Assembly (NCBI GenBank): GCA_038206235.1 | Contig: JBBRBB010000009.1 | Coordinates: forward strand, 62,001-126,000 | From: JBBRBB01 sp038206235 | Lineage (GTDB): Bacteria > Bacteroidota > Bacteroidia > Chitinophagales > Chitinophagaceae | Length of the DNA: 64,000 nt | Reading direction: 5' to 3' | In this document: one piece after another, positions 54,786 to 63,634 of the stretch | How positions within the stretch are numbered: the first letter of the stretch is position 1 | Layout: each line of letters opens with the position of its first letter | Translations under genes and position numbers: made by a program | The notes under the pieces: model-generated | What the model was told of the DNA's origin: nothing | Databases searched by the model: none | What the model saw: only the letters and a program-made list of their open reading frames with translations

Positions 54786-54818
54786 AAGGCAAAATCGTTT
54801 CGCGGTTTTGCCTTTTTT
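54786..54818 (+). terminator. rho-independent terminator after rplQ
   Basis: Stem AAGGCAAAA / TTTTGCCTT with a short GC-containing loop and a following T run. It closes the alpha-type ribosomal operon 23 nt after the rplQ stop. Confidence 0.88.
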
Positions 54819-54905
54819 GTGTCTATATGTATGTTTAAAACATTGTGAGAAAATTATTTCCATTCTTTATTATGAATTTTCTTTTTTTGCAATCAAATTA
54901 AAAGA

Positions 54906-56003
54906 ATGCCCAGCTCAAAGCAGCCTGCGATTTTACTACTCGAAGATGGAAATATTTTTCACGGCACAGCTTTTGGAAAAATGGGAACCGCAACCGGTGA
55001 AATTTGTTTCAACACCGGTATGACGGGCTACCAGGAAGTGTTTACAGACCCCAGTTACTACGGGCAGGTTTTAATCATGAACAATGTGCACATAGGAAAT
55101 TACGGAGTTAATAAAGATGATATGGAAAGCGGCACCGTGAAAATAAGAGCACTTATTGGCCGTAATCTTGAAGACCGTTTTTCACGCTACCAGGCAACCG
55201 ATAGTTTAGATGATTATTTAAAAGCGAATGAAATTGTTGCAATAGAAAATATTGATACAAGAACTTTGGTTGAGCACATTCGCACCAAAGGCGCAATGAA
55301 TTGTATTATTTCATCTGAAATATCAGAGGCAAAAAAATTAAAAGAAGAATTAACGAAAGTTCCTTCGATGGCCGGTTTGGAATTAGCAAGCGCAGTAAGC
55401 ACCAAAGAAGAATATGAGCTAGGTAATCCTGATTCAAAAATAAAAGTGGCAGTAATAGATTATGGCATCAAACAAAATATTTTGAATTGCCTTGTTACAC
55501 GCGGCGCATACATTAAAGTGTATCCCGCAAAAACATCAGTAAACAAAATAAAGGAATTCAATGCTGATGGATATTTTATTTCCAACGGTCCCGGAGACCC
55601 TGCCGCTATGCCTTACGCAGTGGAAACAATAAAAAAATTATTGAAAGAAGATAAACCATTGTTCGGAATATGTCTCGGTCAGCAGTTGCTTGCGCTGGCA
55701 AATAATATTCCCACATTTAAAATGCATCACGGGCATCGCGGGCTCAATCATCCTGTAAAAAATATGATAACGGGAAAGTGTGAAATCACTACGCAAAATC
55801 ATGGGTTCGGTATTGATGCTGATGCTGTAAAAAAACATGGTGCAATTGAAATCACACACATAAACCTGAATGATGAAAGCATTGAAGGCATTCGGCTGAA
55901 AGATAAGCCTGCATTCAGTGTGCAGTATCATCCCGAAAGCACACCCGGCCCGCATGATTCAAGATATTTGTTTGATGAGTTTATGAAGATGATGAATAAT
56001 TAA
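54906..56003 (+). CDS. carA: carbamoyl-phosphate synthase small subunit
   Basis: A 365-aa glutaminase subunit supplying ammonia for carbamoyl phosphate (pyrimidine and arginine synthesis). N-terminal CPSase domain (LLLEDGNIFHGTAFGKMG, GEICFNTGMTGYQEVFTDPS, QVLIMNNVHIGNYGVN) and class-I glutamine amidotransferase domain with the nucleophile Cys in FGICLGQQLLALA and the His/Glu pair in FSVQYHPESTPGPHDS. The large subunit gene is not adjacent. It follows the rplQ terminator. Confidence 0.97.
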   Translation: MPSSKQPAILLLEDGNIFHGTAFGKMGTATGEICFNTGMTGYQEVFTDPSYYGQVLIMNNVHIGNYGVNKDDMESGTVKIRALIGRNLEDRFSRYQATDSLDDYLKANEIVAIENIDTRTLVEHIRTKGAMNCIISSEISEAKKLKEELTKVPSMAGLELASAVSTKEEYELGNPDSKIKVAVIDYGIKQNILNCLVTRGAYIKVYPAKTSVNKIKEFNADGYFISNGPGDPAAMPYAVETIKKLLKEDKPLFGICLGQQLLALANNIPTFKMHHGHRGLNHPVKNMITGKCEITTQNHGFGIDADAVKKHGAIEITHINLNDESIEGIRLKDKPAFSVQYHPESTPGPHDSRYLFDEFMKMMNN

Positions 56004-56064
56004 TAGCCCACATTACTATTTCTAATTGTAAAATATCTATTTTTAATTTTTAAAACTTGCATCA

Positions 56065-58629
56065 ATGAAAAAAACTTTACTATTCTTTTTATTTTCTGCA
56101 GCCTTTATTACAGGCTTTAGTCAGCAGAATTTCTGGAAAGCCATTTCAAATTACCAGGCGCTTTCCCTTACAAAAGGTAAACAACCATTTACAGGCGCAT
56201 TCAGGCCTGCAGCTTACCGTTTATTTACATTGGATGAACCATCATTCGGCGCATTGATAAAACGAGCGCCTTCCGAAAACAGAGTTTCTGCATCCACTTC
56301 ATCTCTTATTATTTTAGTTCCTCTTGCTGATGGCGCTATCGAAAAATTCAGGCTCGTGGAAGCATCGGTAATGCAACCAAAATTGCAGGAGAAATACAGT
56401 AACATTCGTTCATACGCAGGACAAGGTGTTGACCAGCCTTCAAAAAAAATTCGCTGCGATTTTACACCGCTCGGCTTTCATGCAACCATATCATCGCCTG
56501 ATGAGCAAAGCATTTACATCAATCCTGCAAACAAAAGCGCAAGTCTTTATGCTGTGTATGCGAGAAGTGAAAAAGATAAAAGCGGAAATATTTTTAAATG
56601 TGATGTGAACAAATCTCTAAGCGGTGCAGCAAATAAAGAAACAGGCAACATAACTAACGCCAATGATGGAAAATTAAGAACATATCGTTTTGCTGTACCA
56701 ACTGGCGGAGAATTCTCCCGTTTATTTTTAGATGGAACTGAAACTTCAGATGATGAAAAAAAAGTAAAGGTGGTGGCAGCGTTGGTAACAGACCTTGTGA
56801 GAATAGACTTTATTAATGAAACTGATTTTAATGTAAGGTTGCAATATGTGGATAATGAAGACACTATTATTTTTCTTGACCCGAAAACAGATCCCTTCAT
56901 AAGCAATCTCTTTTTTGGTTATTTTCTTGGTGAATGGAATACACAATCTCAAAAAACAATAGACCAATATATCGGCAGCACTAATTATGATATAGGGCAT
57001 CTTCTAATGGGCTTTCCAGCCGGTGGAAATGCGGGTTGCATAGGATGTGTGTGTAACAATCCTGATAAAGGCAGCGGCGTCACGGGCTTTGTTGACGATT
57101 TAACCAGCGACCCTTTTATAGTAGATTTTTGGGCGCATGAAATAGGTCACCAGTTTGGCGCAAATCATACATTCGATTATTCGAATGAAGGAACTATCGC
57201 ACAAATGGAACCTGGCAGCGCCTCTACTATTATGGGTTATGCCGGAACTACAGGACAATATGATATACAACCACACAGCGATCCTTATTTTCATGCAGTA
57301 AGCATTCAGCAGATAGAAGAGTATATTGTAAATGGGAAAGGAAATACTTGTGCAGTAGTATTAGAAACAAATAATAATGCTCCCAGTGTTAATGCAGGTG
57401 CAGATTATATTATTCCCAAATCAACTCCTTTTAAATTAACAGCACAGAGCAGCGATGCGGATGCTTCAGATGTATTAACTTATTGCTGGGAGCAATTTGA
57501 TAATTATAAAAATAACGGCACATCAAAAAAATTTCCTGACGACCGGGCTACTACAGGGCCCCAATTTCGTACTTACAACCCAACACTCTCAACTGAAAGA
57601 CTATTTCCTGAAATAAATAGTATCCTCGATGGTCCTAATAGTAATTTATGGGAAGTTCCTTCTGCTGTTGCACGGGAATTGAATTTTAGAATAACTGTTC
57701 GTGATAATCATCCCGGCGGCGGCAGTAACAACAGTGATGATATGAAAGTAACAGTTGACGGAAATTCGGGGCCTTTCAAAGTTACAAATCCCAATACGAG
57801 CATTAACTGGAAAGGCGGGTCAACGCAAACCGTCCAATGGGATGTTGCCAATTCAAATGCCGCACCTGTTAATTGCACCAATGTAAATATTCTTCTTTCT
57901 ATAGATCGCGGACAAACATTTCCCTACATGCTCGCATCAAATACCCCCAATGACGGAACTGAAGAAATAACAGTACCTGCAATAAGCGAGTCAATAACAC
58001 TTGCAAGAGTAAAAATAGAAGCAGCTCAAAATATTTTCTTTGATATTTCTGATAAGGATTTCACTGTTGAAAGTGCATTGCCTGTAACCTGGCTTTCATT
58101 CAGTGCAGAAAGAGCAGGAACAAATAATGCACTGCTGAAATGGAGCACTGCCAATGAATATAATAACAATCATTTTGAAATTGAACGCAGTAAAGATGGA
58201 ATCAGCTTTTTAAAAATTGCTACAGTTGCTGCGGGTGTAAATTCAAATTCAACTCAAAATTATTCTTATACAGATGCGCATTTATCTGTGGGTAAAGAGT
58301 ATTATAGAATTAAACAAGTTGATAATGATGGCAGGTTCACTTATTCAAAGCTGGCAATGATAGAAATTACTGCGAATGGTATTAGCTGGAGCATTCAGCC
58401 AAACCCCGCAACAGAAAATACAATAGTTGTTTTCAATAATAATTTATCCAACACACAAATTATATTGAATGATGTTGCGGGTAAAGTTGTTTATCAAAAA
58501 AATCTTGCTGCAATTAATTCCGGCTATCAGCTTACTATTCCATTAAATAATATGGCGAAAGGAGTCTACTTTATAAAAGTAATTTCAGACAGTGGAACAC
58601 AAACGCAGAAATTAGTGATAGAAAAATAA
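56065..58629 (+). CDS. reprolysin-like (M12B-type) metallopeptidase with T9SS tail
   Basis: An 854-aa secreted protein: signal peptide (MKKTLLFFLFSAAFITGFSQ), a propeptide-like region, a metzincin catalytic domain with HEIGHQFGANH (about 358-368) and the Met-turn STIMGYAGTTG, Ig/PKD-like beta domains, then an LPVTWLSFSAERAG beta module and a T9SS type-A sorting domain (IQPNPATENTIV, NNMAKGVYFIKV, TQKLVIEK). Another likely SprA-dependent cargo. The beta module before the tail is similar to that in the two M36 peptidases. Confidence 0.94.
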   Translation: MKKTLLFFLFSAAFITGFSQQNFWKAISNYQALSLTKGKQPFTGAFRPAAYRLFTLDEPSFGALIKRAPSENRVSASTSSLIILVPLADGAIEKFRLVEASVMQPKLQEKYSNIRSYAGQGVDQPSKKIRCDFTPLGFHATISSPDEQSIYINPANKSASLYAVYARSEKDKSGNIFKCDVNKSLSGAANKETGNITNANDGKLRTYRFAVPTGGEFSRLFLDGTETSDDEKKVKVVAALVTDLVRIDFINETDFNVRLQYVDNEDTIIFLDPKTDPFISNLFFGYFLGEWNTQSQKTIDQYIGSTNYDIGHLLMGFPAGGNAGCIGCVCNNPDKGSGVTGFVDDLTSDPFIVDFWAHEIGHQFGANHTFDYSNEGTIAQMEPGSASTIMGYAGTTGQYDIQPHSDPYFHAVSIQQIEEYIVNGKGNTCAVVLETNNNAPSVNAGADYIIPKSTPFKLTAQSSDADASDVLTYCWEQFDNYKNNGTSKKFPDDRATTGPQFRTYNPTLSTERLFPEINSILDGPNSNLWEVPSAVARELNFRITVRDNHPGGGSNNSDDMKVTVDGNSGPFKVTNPNTSINWKGGSTQTVQWDVANSNAAPVNCTNVNILLSIDRGQTFPYMLASNTPNDGTEEITVPAISESITLARVKIEAAQNIFFDISDKDFTVESALPVTWLSFSAERAGTNNALLKWSTANEYNNNHFEIERSKDGISFLKIATVAAGVNSNSTQNYSYTDAHLSVGKEYYRIKQVDNDGRFTYSKLAMIEITANGISWSIQPNPATENTIVVFNNNLSNTQIILNDVAGKVVYQKNLAAINSGYQLTIPLNNMAKGVYFIKVISDSGTQTQKLVIEK

Positions 58630-58651
58630 TTTGTTTATTAATCATTTTCGT

Positions 58652-58687
58652 AAAGCTTTGTCTGTACTTGCGGGCAAAGCTTTTTTT
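58652..58687 (+). terminator. rho-independent terminator after the reprolysin gene
   Basis: Stem AAAGCTTTG / CAAAGCTTT (perfect 9 bp) followed by a T run, 22 nt after the stop codon. Confidence 0.9.
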
Positions 58688-58749
58688 ATAAAGTCTATTG
58701 CGAAAAAGATTATACCAATTCATCAAAGAGAATTCTCAGCTTCACTTTT

Positions 58750-58856
58750 TATACCAATTATATTTTGCTTTAGTCCAAATTATTCCGGTATAATGCCGAT
58801 GTAGTAGCTGTTTATTCCGATACTTTGGGATATTACAGATACACAATCGGTATTAC
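58750..58856. repeat. 107-bp inverted-repeat element, copy B
   Basis: Same length and boundaries as copy A (46034-46140): starts TATACCAATTATATTTT, ends CACAATCGGTATTAC. The inner hairpin here is ATTCC / GGGAT instead of AGTCCAAT / ATTGGACT, so pairing is kept although bases differ. A further TATACCAATT half-site is at 58711-58720. It ends 27 bp before the gamma-glutamyltransferase start. Confidence 0.8.
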
Positions 58857-58883
58857 ACACTAACTTTAGTACAAAATCATTCT

Positions 58884-60719
58884 ATGCGAAGCTTGATTTC
58901 AATTGCGTTCATCATCATTCTAATAAATGTTTCCGCTATGGCGCAAAAAACACAAAAGCCTCCTCTGCATGGTAAAAACTGGATGGCTATTACCGGCAAA
59001 CCTTTAGCAGCCACTGCAGGTGCTATAATATTTGAGAAGGGTGGTAATGCTGTAGATGCAGCCTGTGCTATGCTTGCTGCAACCTGCACTATGTGGGATG
59101 TTTTAAGCTGGGGCGGAGAAACACAGGCACTAATCTATAATCCTAAAACAGGAAAAGTAATCGGGATTAATGCACTTGGTATTGCACCAACAGGAGCTAC
59201 TGCAGAGTTCTTTAAAAGCAAGGGTATGAACTATCCACCAGAGTATGGCCCTTTAGCTGCTGTTACACCCGGAACAGCGGGCGGCTTATGCACAATGCTC
59301 GCTGAGTATGGAACCATGAGCTTGAAAGAAGTGCTGGCACCTGCAATGCAATTGGCAGAAGGTTACGCCATAGAAGCAGAAACAGCAAACAGCATGGAGC
59401 GAAATAAAAAGATGATAAAAGAATGGCCCTATTCCAAAGTCGTTTTTTTACCACATACAGGTGAAGAACGTGAAGCGCCGGAAGCAGGTGAAATATTTAA
59501 GCAAAATGATTTACTGCAAACTTTATCTAAAATGGTTGAAGCGGAACAGCATGCGTTGAAAAAAGGTAAGAACCGCAAGGAGGCTATTTATGCTGCATAC
59601 AATCGTTTTTATACAGGTGATATTGCAAAAGAGTTTGTACGAGGTTGCAGAGAGCAAGGTGGATTAATTACAATGGAAGATTTGGCTAAATGGAAAGTGA
59701 TTCAGGAAGAACCGTTGAAAATAAATTATAAAGGCATTGATGTTTATAAACTTCAGCAATGGACACAAGGCCCTGTGATGCTTCAGGCTTTGAATATCCT
59801 GGAAAATTTTGATTTGAAAAGTATGGGATATAATTCGGCAAGATATATTCATACCTTATACCAGGCGATGAATCTTGCATTTGCTGACCGCGATTTTTAT
59901 TATGGCGATCCATACTTTCCGCCAGAGGAACCAATCAAAGGTTTGCTCTCAAAAGAGTACGCAAAAGAAAGAGCCAAATTAATTATGTATGATAGGAATG
60001 ATGCAAAGGCTGGTCCGGGTGACCCTTATCCGTTTGAAAACAAAACAAATCCTTACATGAATTATTTACACGAAAGAGGTTTTGTTTATAATAATACTCC
60101 TGTTGATGAAAATTATCTATCACAATTGTGGAGAGGCACTACTTCAGTTGAAGCAGCAGATAAGGAAGGCTGGGTTGTTTCCATTACTCCCAGCGGAGGA
60201 TGGATTCCCGCATGCATTGCAGGCCACACTGGCGTAGGTATGAGTCAGCGTATGCAAAGCTTTGTACTCGATTCTGCATTAAATCCTTTTAATGTGGTTG
60301 AGCCTGGCAAACGACCAAGAGTAACACTTACACCAACACTTGCTTTAAAAGATGGAAAACCATTTTTATCATTTGCTGTGCAGGGCGGTGATACGCAAGA
60401 CCAAAATCTATTACAATTTTTTTTAGACATCGTTGAGTTTGGAATGACCGTGCAGGAAGCCACCGAAGCGCCTAATATCAATACCTATCAATTATATCTT
60501 TCATTGGGAGGAGAAGACCGCAGCCCGAAACCAGGTTACATTTTATTAAACTCAAACACACCTGACTGGACGAGAAAGGAATTAAAGAAAATGGGATATA
60601 CGTTGAGCTTTGAAGAGAGAACATCAGGCCCTATCAATGCCATTTATTTTGATTGGAAGCATGGAAGTTTTTGGGGAGGAAGCAGCAATCATGGTGAAGA
60701 TTATGGAATTGGATGGTAG
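58884..60719 (+). CDS. ggt: gamma-glutamyltransferase family protein
   Basis: A 611-aa exported N-terminal nucleophile hydrolase (signal peptide ISIAFIIILINVSAMAQ). N-terminal half: ATAGAIIFEKGGNAVDAACA and YGPLAAVTPGTAGGLCTMLA. The autoprocessing/nucleophile Thr is in RGTTSVEAADKEG (about T419); the classical TTH is TTS here. Substrate-pocket and C-terminal motifs HTGVGMSQRMQSFVLD, PGKRPRVTLTPTLALKDGKP and the GGDTQDQNLLQFFLDIVEFG region are present. Cleaves gamma-glutamyl compounds such as glutathione, or related amides; exact substrate uncertain. The 107-bp element lies 27 bp upstream. Confidence 0.92.
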   Translation: MRSLISIAFIIILINVSAMAQKTQKPPLHGKNWMAITGKPLAATAGAIIFEKGGNAVDAACAMLAATCTMWDVLSWGGETQALIYNPKTGKVIGINALGIAPTGATAEFFKSKGMNYPPEYGPLAAVTPGTAGGLCTMLAEYGTMSLKEVLAPAMQLAEGYAIEAETANSMERNKKMIKEWPYSKVVFLPHTGEEREAPEAGEIFKQNDLLQTLSKMVEAEQHALKKGKNRKEAIYAAYNRFYTGDIAKEFVRGCREQGGLITMEDLAKWKVIQEEPLKINYKGIDVYKLQQWTQGPVMLQALNILENFDLKSMGYNSARYIHTLYQAMNLAFADRDFYYGDPYFPPEEPIKGLLSKEYAKERAKLIMYDRNDAKAGPGDPYPFENKTNPYMNYLHERGFVYNNTPVDENYLSQLWRGTTSVEAADKEGWVVSITPSGGWIPACIAGHTGVGMSQRMQSFVLDSALNPFNVVEPGKRPRVTLTPTLALKDGKPFLSFAVQGGDTQDQNLLQFFLDIVEFGMTVQEATEAPNINTYQLYLSLGGEDRSPKPGYILLNSNTPDWTRKELKKMGYTLSFEERTSGPINAIYFDWKHGSFWGGSSNHGEDYGIGW

Positions 60720-60768
60720 GGAAATTATTACTGCTGGTAATTAAGTAAATTTGTATAAATAAGTTTAT

Positions 60769-60999
60769 ATGGAAACCACAATCATTCGTGAAAAACTTAA
60801 AAAATTTATAGATGAGATAGAAGATAAAAAGGCAGAAGCTATCTATACTCTTTTTGAAGAGGAGATGGATACGGATGCGCAAAGAAAGAAATTGATACAA
60901 GCGGAAAGAAAAAAATATTTGGGCAACGAAGGAAAATCTTATAGCTGGGAAGATGTAAAGCAAATGGCAATACACAAAGAGAAAAGAAATGCTATATAA
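60769..60999 (+). CDS. antitoxin-like partner of ParE-type toxin
   Basis: A 76-aa charged, helical protein (LKKFIDEIEDKKAEAIYTLF, YSWEDVKQMAIHKEKRNAI). Small, overlapping the next gene by 11 nt, in the usual antitoxin-first order. No DNA-binding motif of a named family could be assigned with certainty; antitoxin role follows from position and the C-terminal YSWEDVKQ pattern seen in such antitoxins. Confidence 0.8.
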   Translation: METTIIREKLKKFIDEIEDKKAEAIYTLFEEEMDTDAQRKKLIQAERKKYLGNEGKSYSWEDVKQMAIHKEKRNAI

Positions 61000-61282
61000 A
61001 ATTGAAGTTCGTCCATTAGCGGCTATAAAAATTATAGAAGCTTATGATTGGTACTCACTTCAAAGAGAAGGATTAGGATTAGATTTTTTAAATGAACTGC
61101 ATGCTTTTTATGATAGTTTACTTCGCAATCCATACACTTATTCTTATTATGAAAAGCCAGTTAGAGAGGGTAAAATAAAGTGTTTTCCGTATACAGTTAT
61201 TTATGAAGTGTTTGATGAAACGATAGTTGTTTATAGTGTTTTTATGGCTAAACAAGATCCTTCAAAGAAAAGAACAATGTAA
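60989..61282 (+). CDS. RelE/ParE-family toxin
   Basis: A 97-aa protein of the RelE/ParE fold: YKIEVRPLAAIKIIEAYDWY, GLGLDFLNELHAFYDSLLRN, then GKIKCFPYTVIYEVFDETIV and VYSVFMAKQDPSKK. ParE toxins poison gyrase; RelE toxins cleave mRNA; the sequence fits the ParE-type pattern better, but the target is not settled. Start overlaps the antitoxin stop. Confidence 0.88.
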   Translation: MLYKIEVRPLAAIKIIEAYDWYSLQREGLGLDFLNELHAFYDSLLRNPYTYSYYEKPVREGKIKCFPYTVIYEVFDETIVVYSVFMAKQDPSKKRTM

Positions 61283-61321
61283 GACAACAAACTAAAAAAG
61301 GAATACTCCACTATCCTTTAT

Positions 61322-61744
61322 ATGAAAATTGCTATCATAAACGGGCCCAATCTCAACCTTCTCGGCAAAAGAGAAACCGATATTTACGGCAACATGCCAT
61401 TTGAAGATTATCTACAGCAGTTAAGAAAAAAATATCCTGCAATTACGTTCAATTATTTTCAAAGCAATATAGAAGGCGAATTGATAAGTGAATTGCAAAA
61501 TGTGGGTTTTGATTATGACGGAATTATTTTTAATCCTGGTGGGTACACACATACTTCTGTTGCAATCGGCGATGCAATTGCTGCTATAAAAACTCCCGTG
61601 ATTGAAGTGCATATAAGTAATGTGCACGCAAGAGAAGATTTTCGTAAGCTGTCGTATGTATCGGGCAAAGCAGTTGGCAGTATTTTTGGATTAGGTTTGA
61701 AAGGATATGAACTGGCAGTGCTTTGGTTTGCTGATAAAAAATGA
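61322..61744 (+). CDS. aroQ: type II 3-dehydroquinate dehydratase
   Basis: A 140-aa shikimate-pathway enzyme: NGPNLNLLGKRETDIYG, YFQSNIEGELISELQ, GIIFNPGGYTHTSVAIGDAI and VIEVHISNVHAREDFR. The catalytic Tyr (in the DIYG motif) and His (EVHISN) are in place. Normal length. It lies 39 nt after the toxin gene, probably by chance. Confidence 0.97.
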   Translation: MKIAIINGPNLNLLGKRETDIYGNMPFEDYLQQLRKKYPAITFNYFQSNIEGELISELQNVGFDYDGIIFNPGGYTHTSVAIGDAIAAIKTPVIEVHISNVHAREDFRKLSYVSGKAVGSIFGLGLKGYELAVLWFADKK

Positions 61745-61889
61745 ATGCTGCTGCTGAATAGAAAACAGAACGATGCAGTGCAGTGTGCGACCCCAAAATA
61801 AGTTCGGGGAAACCTTAATAGTATTCCAATTGCCCGGCTCTTAAAAATATTTCATCTCTTATTACGTTATCTTTCTAAATATTCAGTTT

Positions 61890-62585
61890 ATGCGATGTGT
61901 GTTGTTGTTATTTATTTTGTTTTCGGCGCCTGCTTTTAGTCAGTGCAAAACTTATGTGCTTGATGCAAAGCATGATACTTTGAATTGCACAGATTATCAA
62001 AATTTGAAACAGGGCAAATGGAACATACATGCAGAAGCTCTTCGCGGTGAGCCCGGTTATTCCGAAGAGGGTTATTATGCAGATGGAAACAAAGAAGGTG
62101 TTTGGGCAAGATACAATCTCATTGGCGATGTAATTGCAATTGAAAATTACAAGTGGGGAGAAAGGAATGGCATTAGCGAATATTATACTATGGAAGGCCT
62201 TTTACGAAAAGAAAGCTGGAAAGTAATAGACCCAAAAAGCATTTATGATACCGTTGATGTGTATTCTCTTAATAATGGCGATAAAATAAAGCAGCGATTG
62301 ATGAAAGCAGAAACTTTTAGTGTGAGGCAGGGCACGTGGGAATATTATAATCCATCAACCAGTGGAATTATTAAAACGGAAGAATATTTTATGGACGAAT
62401 TAATAGACCCTAGAAAAAAAATTAAGCCCGCAGATGCAGGCAATGCTAACTCAGATTCACTTGCAGTTGCAAAAACTGATTCAACGCTTACAGTTCAAAA
62501 ACCTCTTGAAGTTTTGAAATATGAAAAGAAAAATTCCAAGAAGAAAAAAATAAAAGTGCGTGAAGGCCATACAGGAATTGATTAG
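61890..62585 (+). CDS. exported MORN-like repeat protein of unknown function
   Basis: A 231-aa protein with a signal peptide (MRCVLLLFILFSAPAFSQ) and MORN-like units (GKWNIHAEA, EEGYYADGNKEGVWARYN, WGERNGISEYYTMEGLLRKE, RQGTWEYYNPSTSGIIKTEE). The C-terminus is a Lys-rich tail (KKNSKKKKIKVRE). Such proteins are common in Bacteroidota envelopes; function unknown. Confidence 0.82.
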   Translation: MRCVLLLFILFSAPAFSQCKTYVLDAKHDTLNCTDYQNLKQGKWNIHAEALRGEPGYSEEGYYADGNKEGVWARYNLIGDVIAIENYKWGERNGISEYYTMEGLLRKESWKVIDPKSIYDTVDVYSLNNGDKIKQRLMKAETFSVRQGTWEYYNPSTSGIIKTEEYFMDELIDPRKKIKPADAGNANSDSLAVAKTDSTLTVQKPLEVLKYEKKNSKKKKIKVREGHTGID

Positions 62586-62711
62586 ACACTTTCTCTTTCT
62601 TTCAGATTACATCTCAATTTTAATTTCGATTTTATTATTTCACCTGATGTTGAAATAATTTGAATGCCTTCATGACATTACAATAGTATTTTTATTTATC
62701 AATTTAATAGT

Positions 62712-63548
62712 ATGAAATGGATTACAAGAGAACGCCCTAAGATTGACCGCATTGCCTGTCCCTGGCTTATAAAAAGATTTATTGATAAAGAAGCTGAAAT
62801 TATTTATGTTCCGTTTAAAGATGTTGCAACCCAAGCCAAAGAATTAAAAGCGATTCCTTTCGATGTGCCTGATGTGGAGCTTACACACTATAATAATTTT
62901 TGCACTTTTGATTGCTTAATAAAAAAGTATAAAATACAAGACGCAGCAGTATATGCAATGGCTCCTATTATAAGAGGCGCAGATACTGACCGGCATGATA
63001 TTGCTTCCCAATGTTCAGGATTGTGGGCAATCTCTGCAGGACTTGCTTATAATGTTACCGATGACTATGCCTTACTTGAAAAAGGAATGATGCTCTATGA
63101 TGCATTATACAGTTGGGCAAAATATCTTCAAAAAGAAAAACATACTCAGCAACCTTTTGAACATTTGCTTGTAGAGGTATTTAATAAATATTTAAAGAAT
63201 AAAAAAGGCACAAGAAAAATTCCTGCATGGGCACATGAACTAAAAGAAATTATACAGGACCAGATTGACACAAGCCTGAGCTTAAAAGAAATATCAAAAG
63301 GGCTTGAAATTAATCCCTCTTATTTATCACGTGAATTTTCAAAGTATTTCGATGACCTTTCTTTTGGCGAATATATTCGCAAGCAGCGAATTGAAAAAGC
63401 AATTCAACTAATGCAATCATCTAACTATTCACTTACCGAAATCGCTTATCTCACAGGCTTCTCAGACCAAAGTCATTTTACACGCATTTTTAAAAAGCAT
63501 ATCAAACAAAATCCTTCAGCTTACAGAAAAAAATTGCAGAAAAAGTAA
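62712..63548 (+). CDS. ChrB-domain/AraC-type fusion regulator
   Basis: A 278-aa protein. Residues 1-150 match the C-terminal domain of chromate-resistance protein ChrB (MKWITRERPKIDRIACPWLI, ELTHYNNFCTFDCLIKKYKI, IIRGADTDRHDIASQCSGLW). Residues about 175-275 are an AraC-type double helix-turn-helix (SLKEISKGLEINPSYLSREF, FGEYIRKQRIEKAIQLM, TEIAYLTGFSDQSHFTRIFK). The chromate transporter gene chrA follows 86 nt downstream, so it probably controls chrA in response to chromate; the sensing role is inferred. Confidence 0.9.
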   Translation: MKWITRERPKIDRIACPWLIKRFIDKEAEIIYVPFKDVATQAKELKAIPFDVPDVELTHYNNFCTFDCLIKKYKIQDAAVYAMAPIIRGADTDRHDIASQCSGLWAISAGLAYNVTDDYALLEKGMMLYDALYSWAKYLQKEKHTQQPFEHLLVEVFNKYLKNKKGTRKIPAWAHELKEIIQDQIDTSLSLKEISKGLEINPSYLSREFSKYFDDLSFGEYIRKQRIEKAIQLMQSSNYSLTEIAYLTGFSDQSHFTRIFKKHIKQNPSAYRKKLQKK

Positions 63549-63634
63549 TTCCTATACAAAAGGTTAATCGTATTCTATTTATTCATTTACAGTGTATGTA
63601 GGTTTGCCTTTATTTATTAAATTTATCCTGATAA

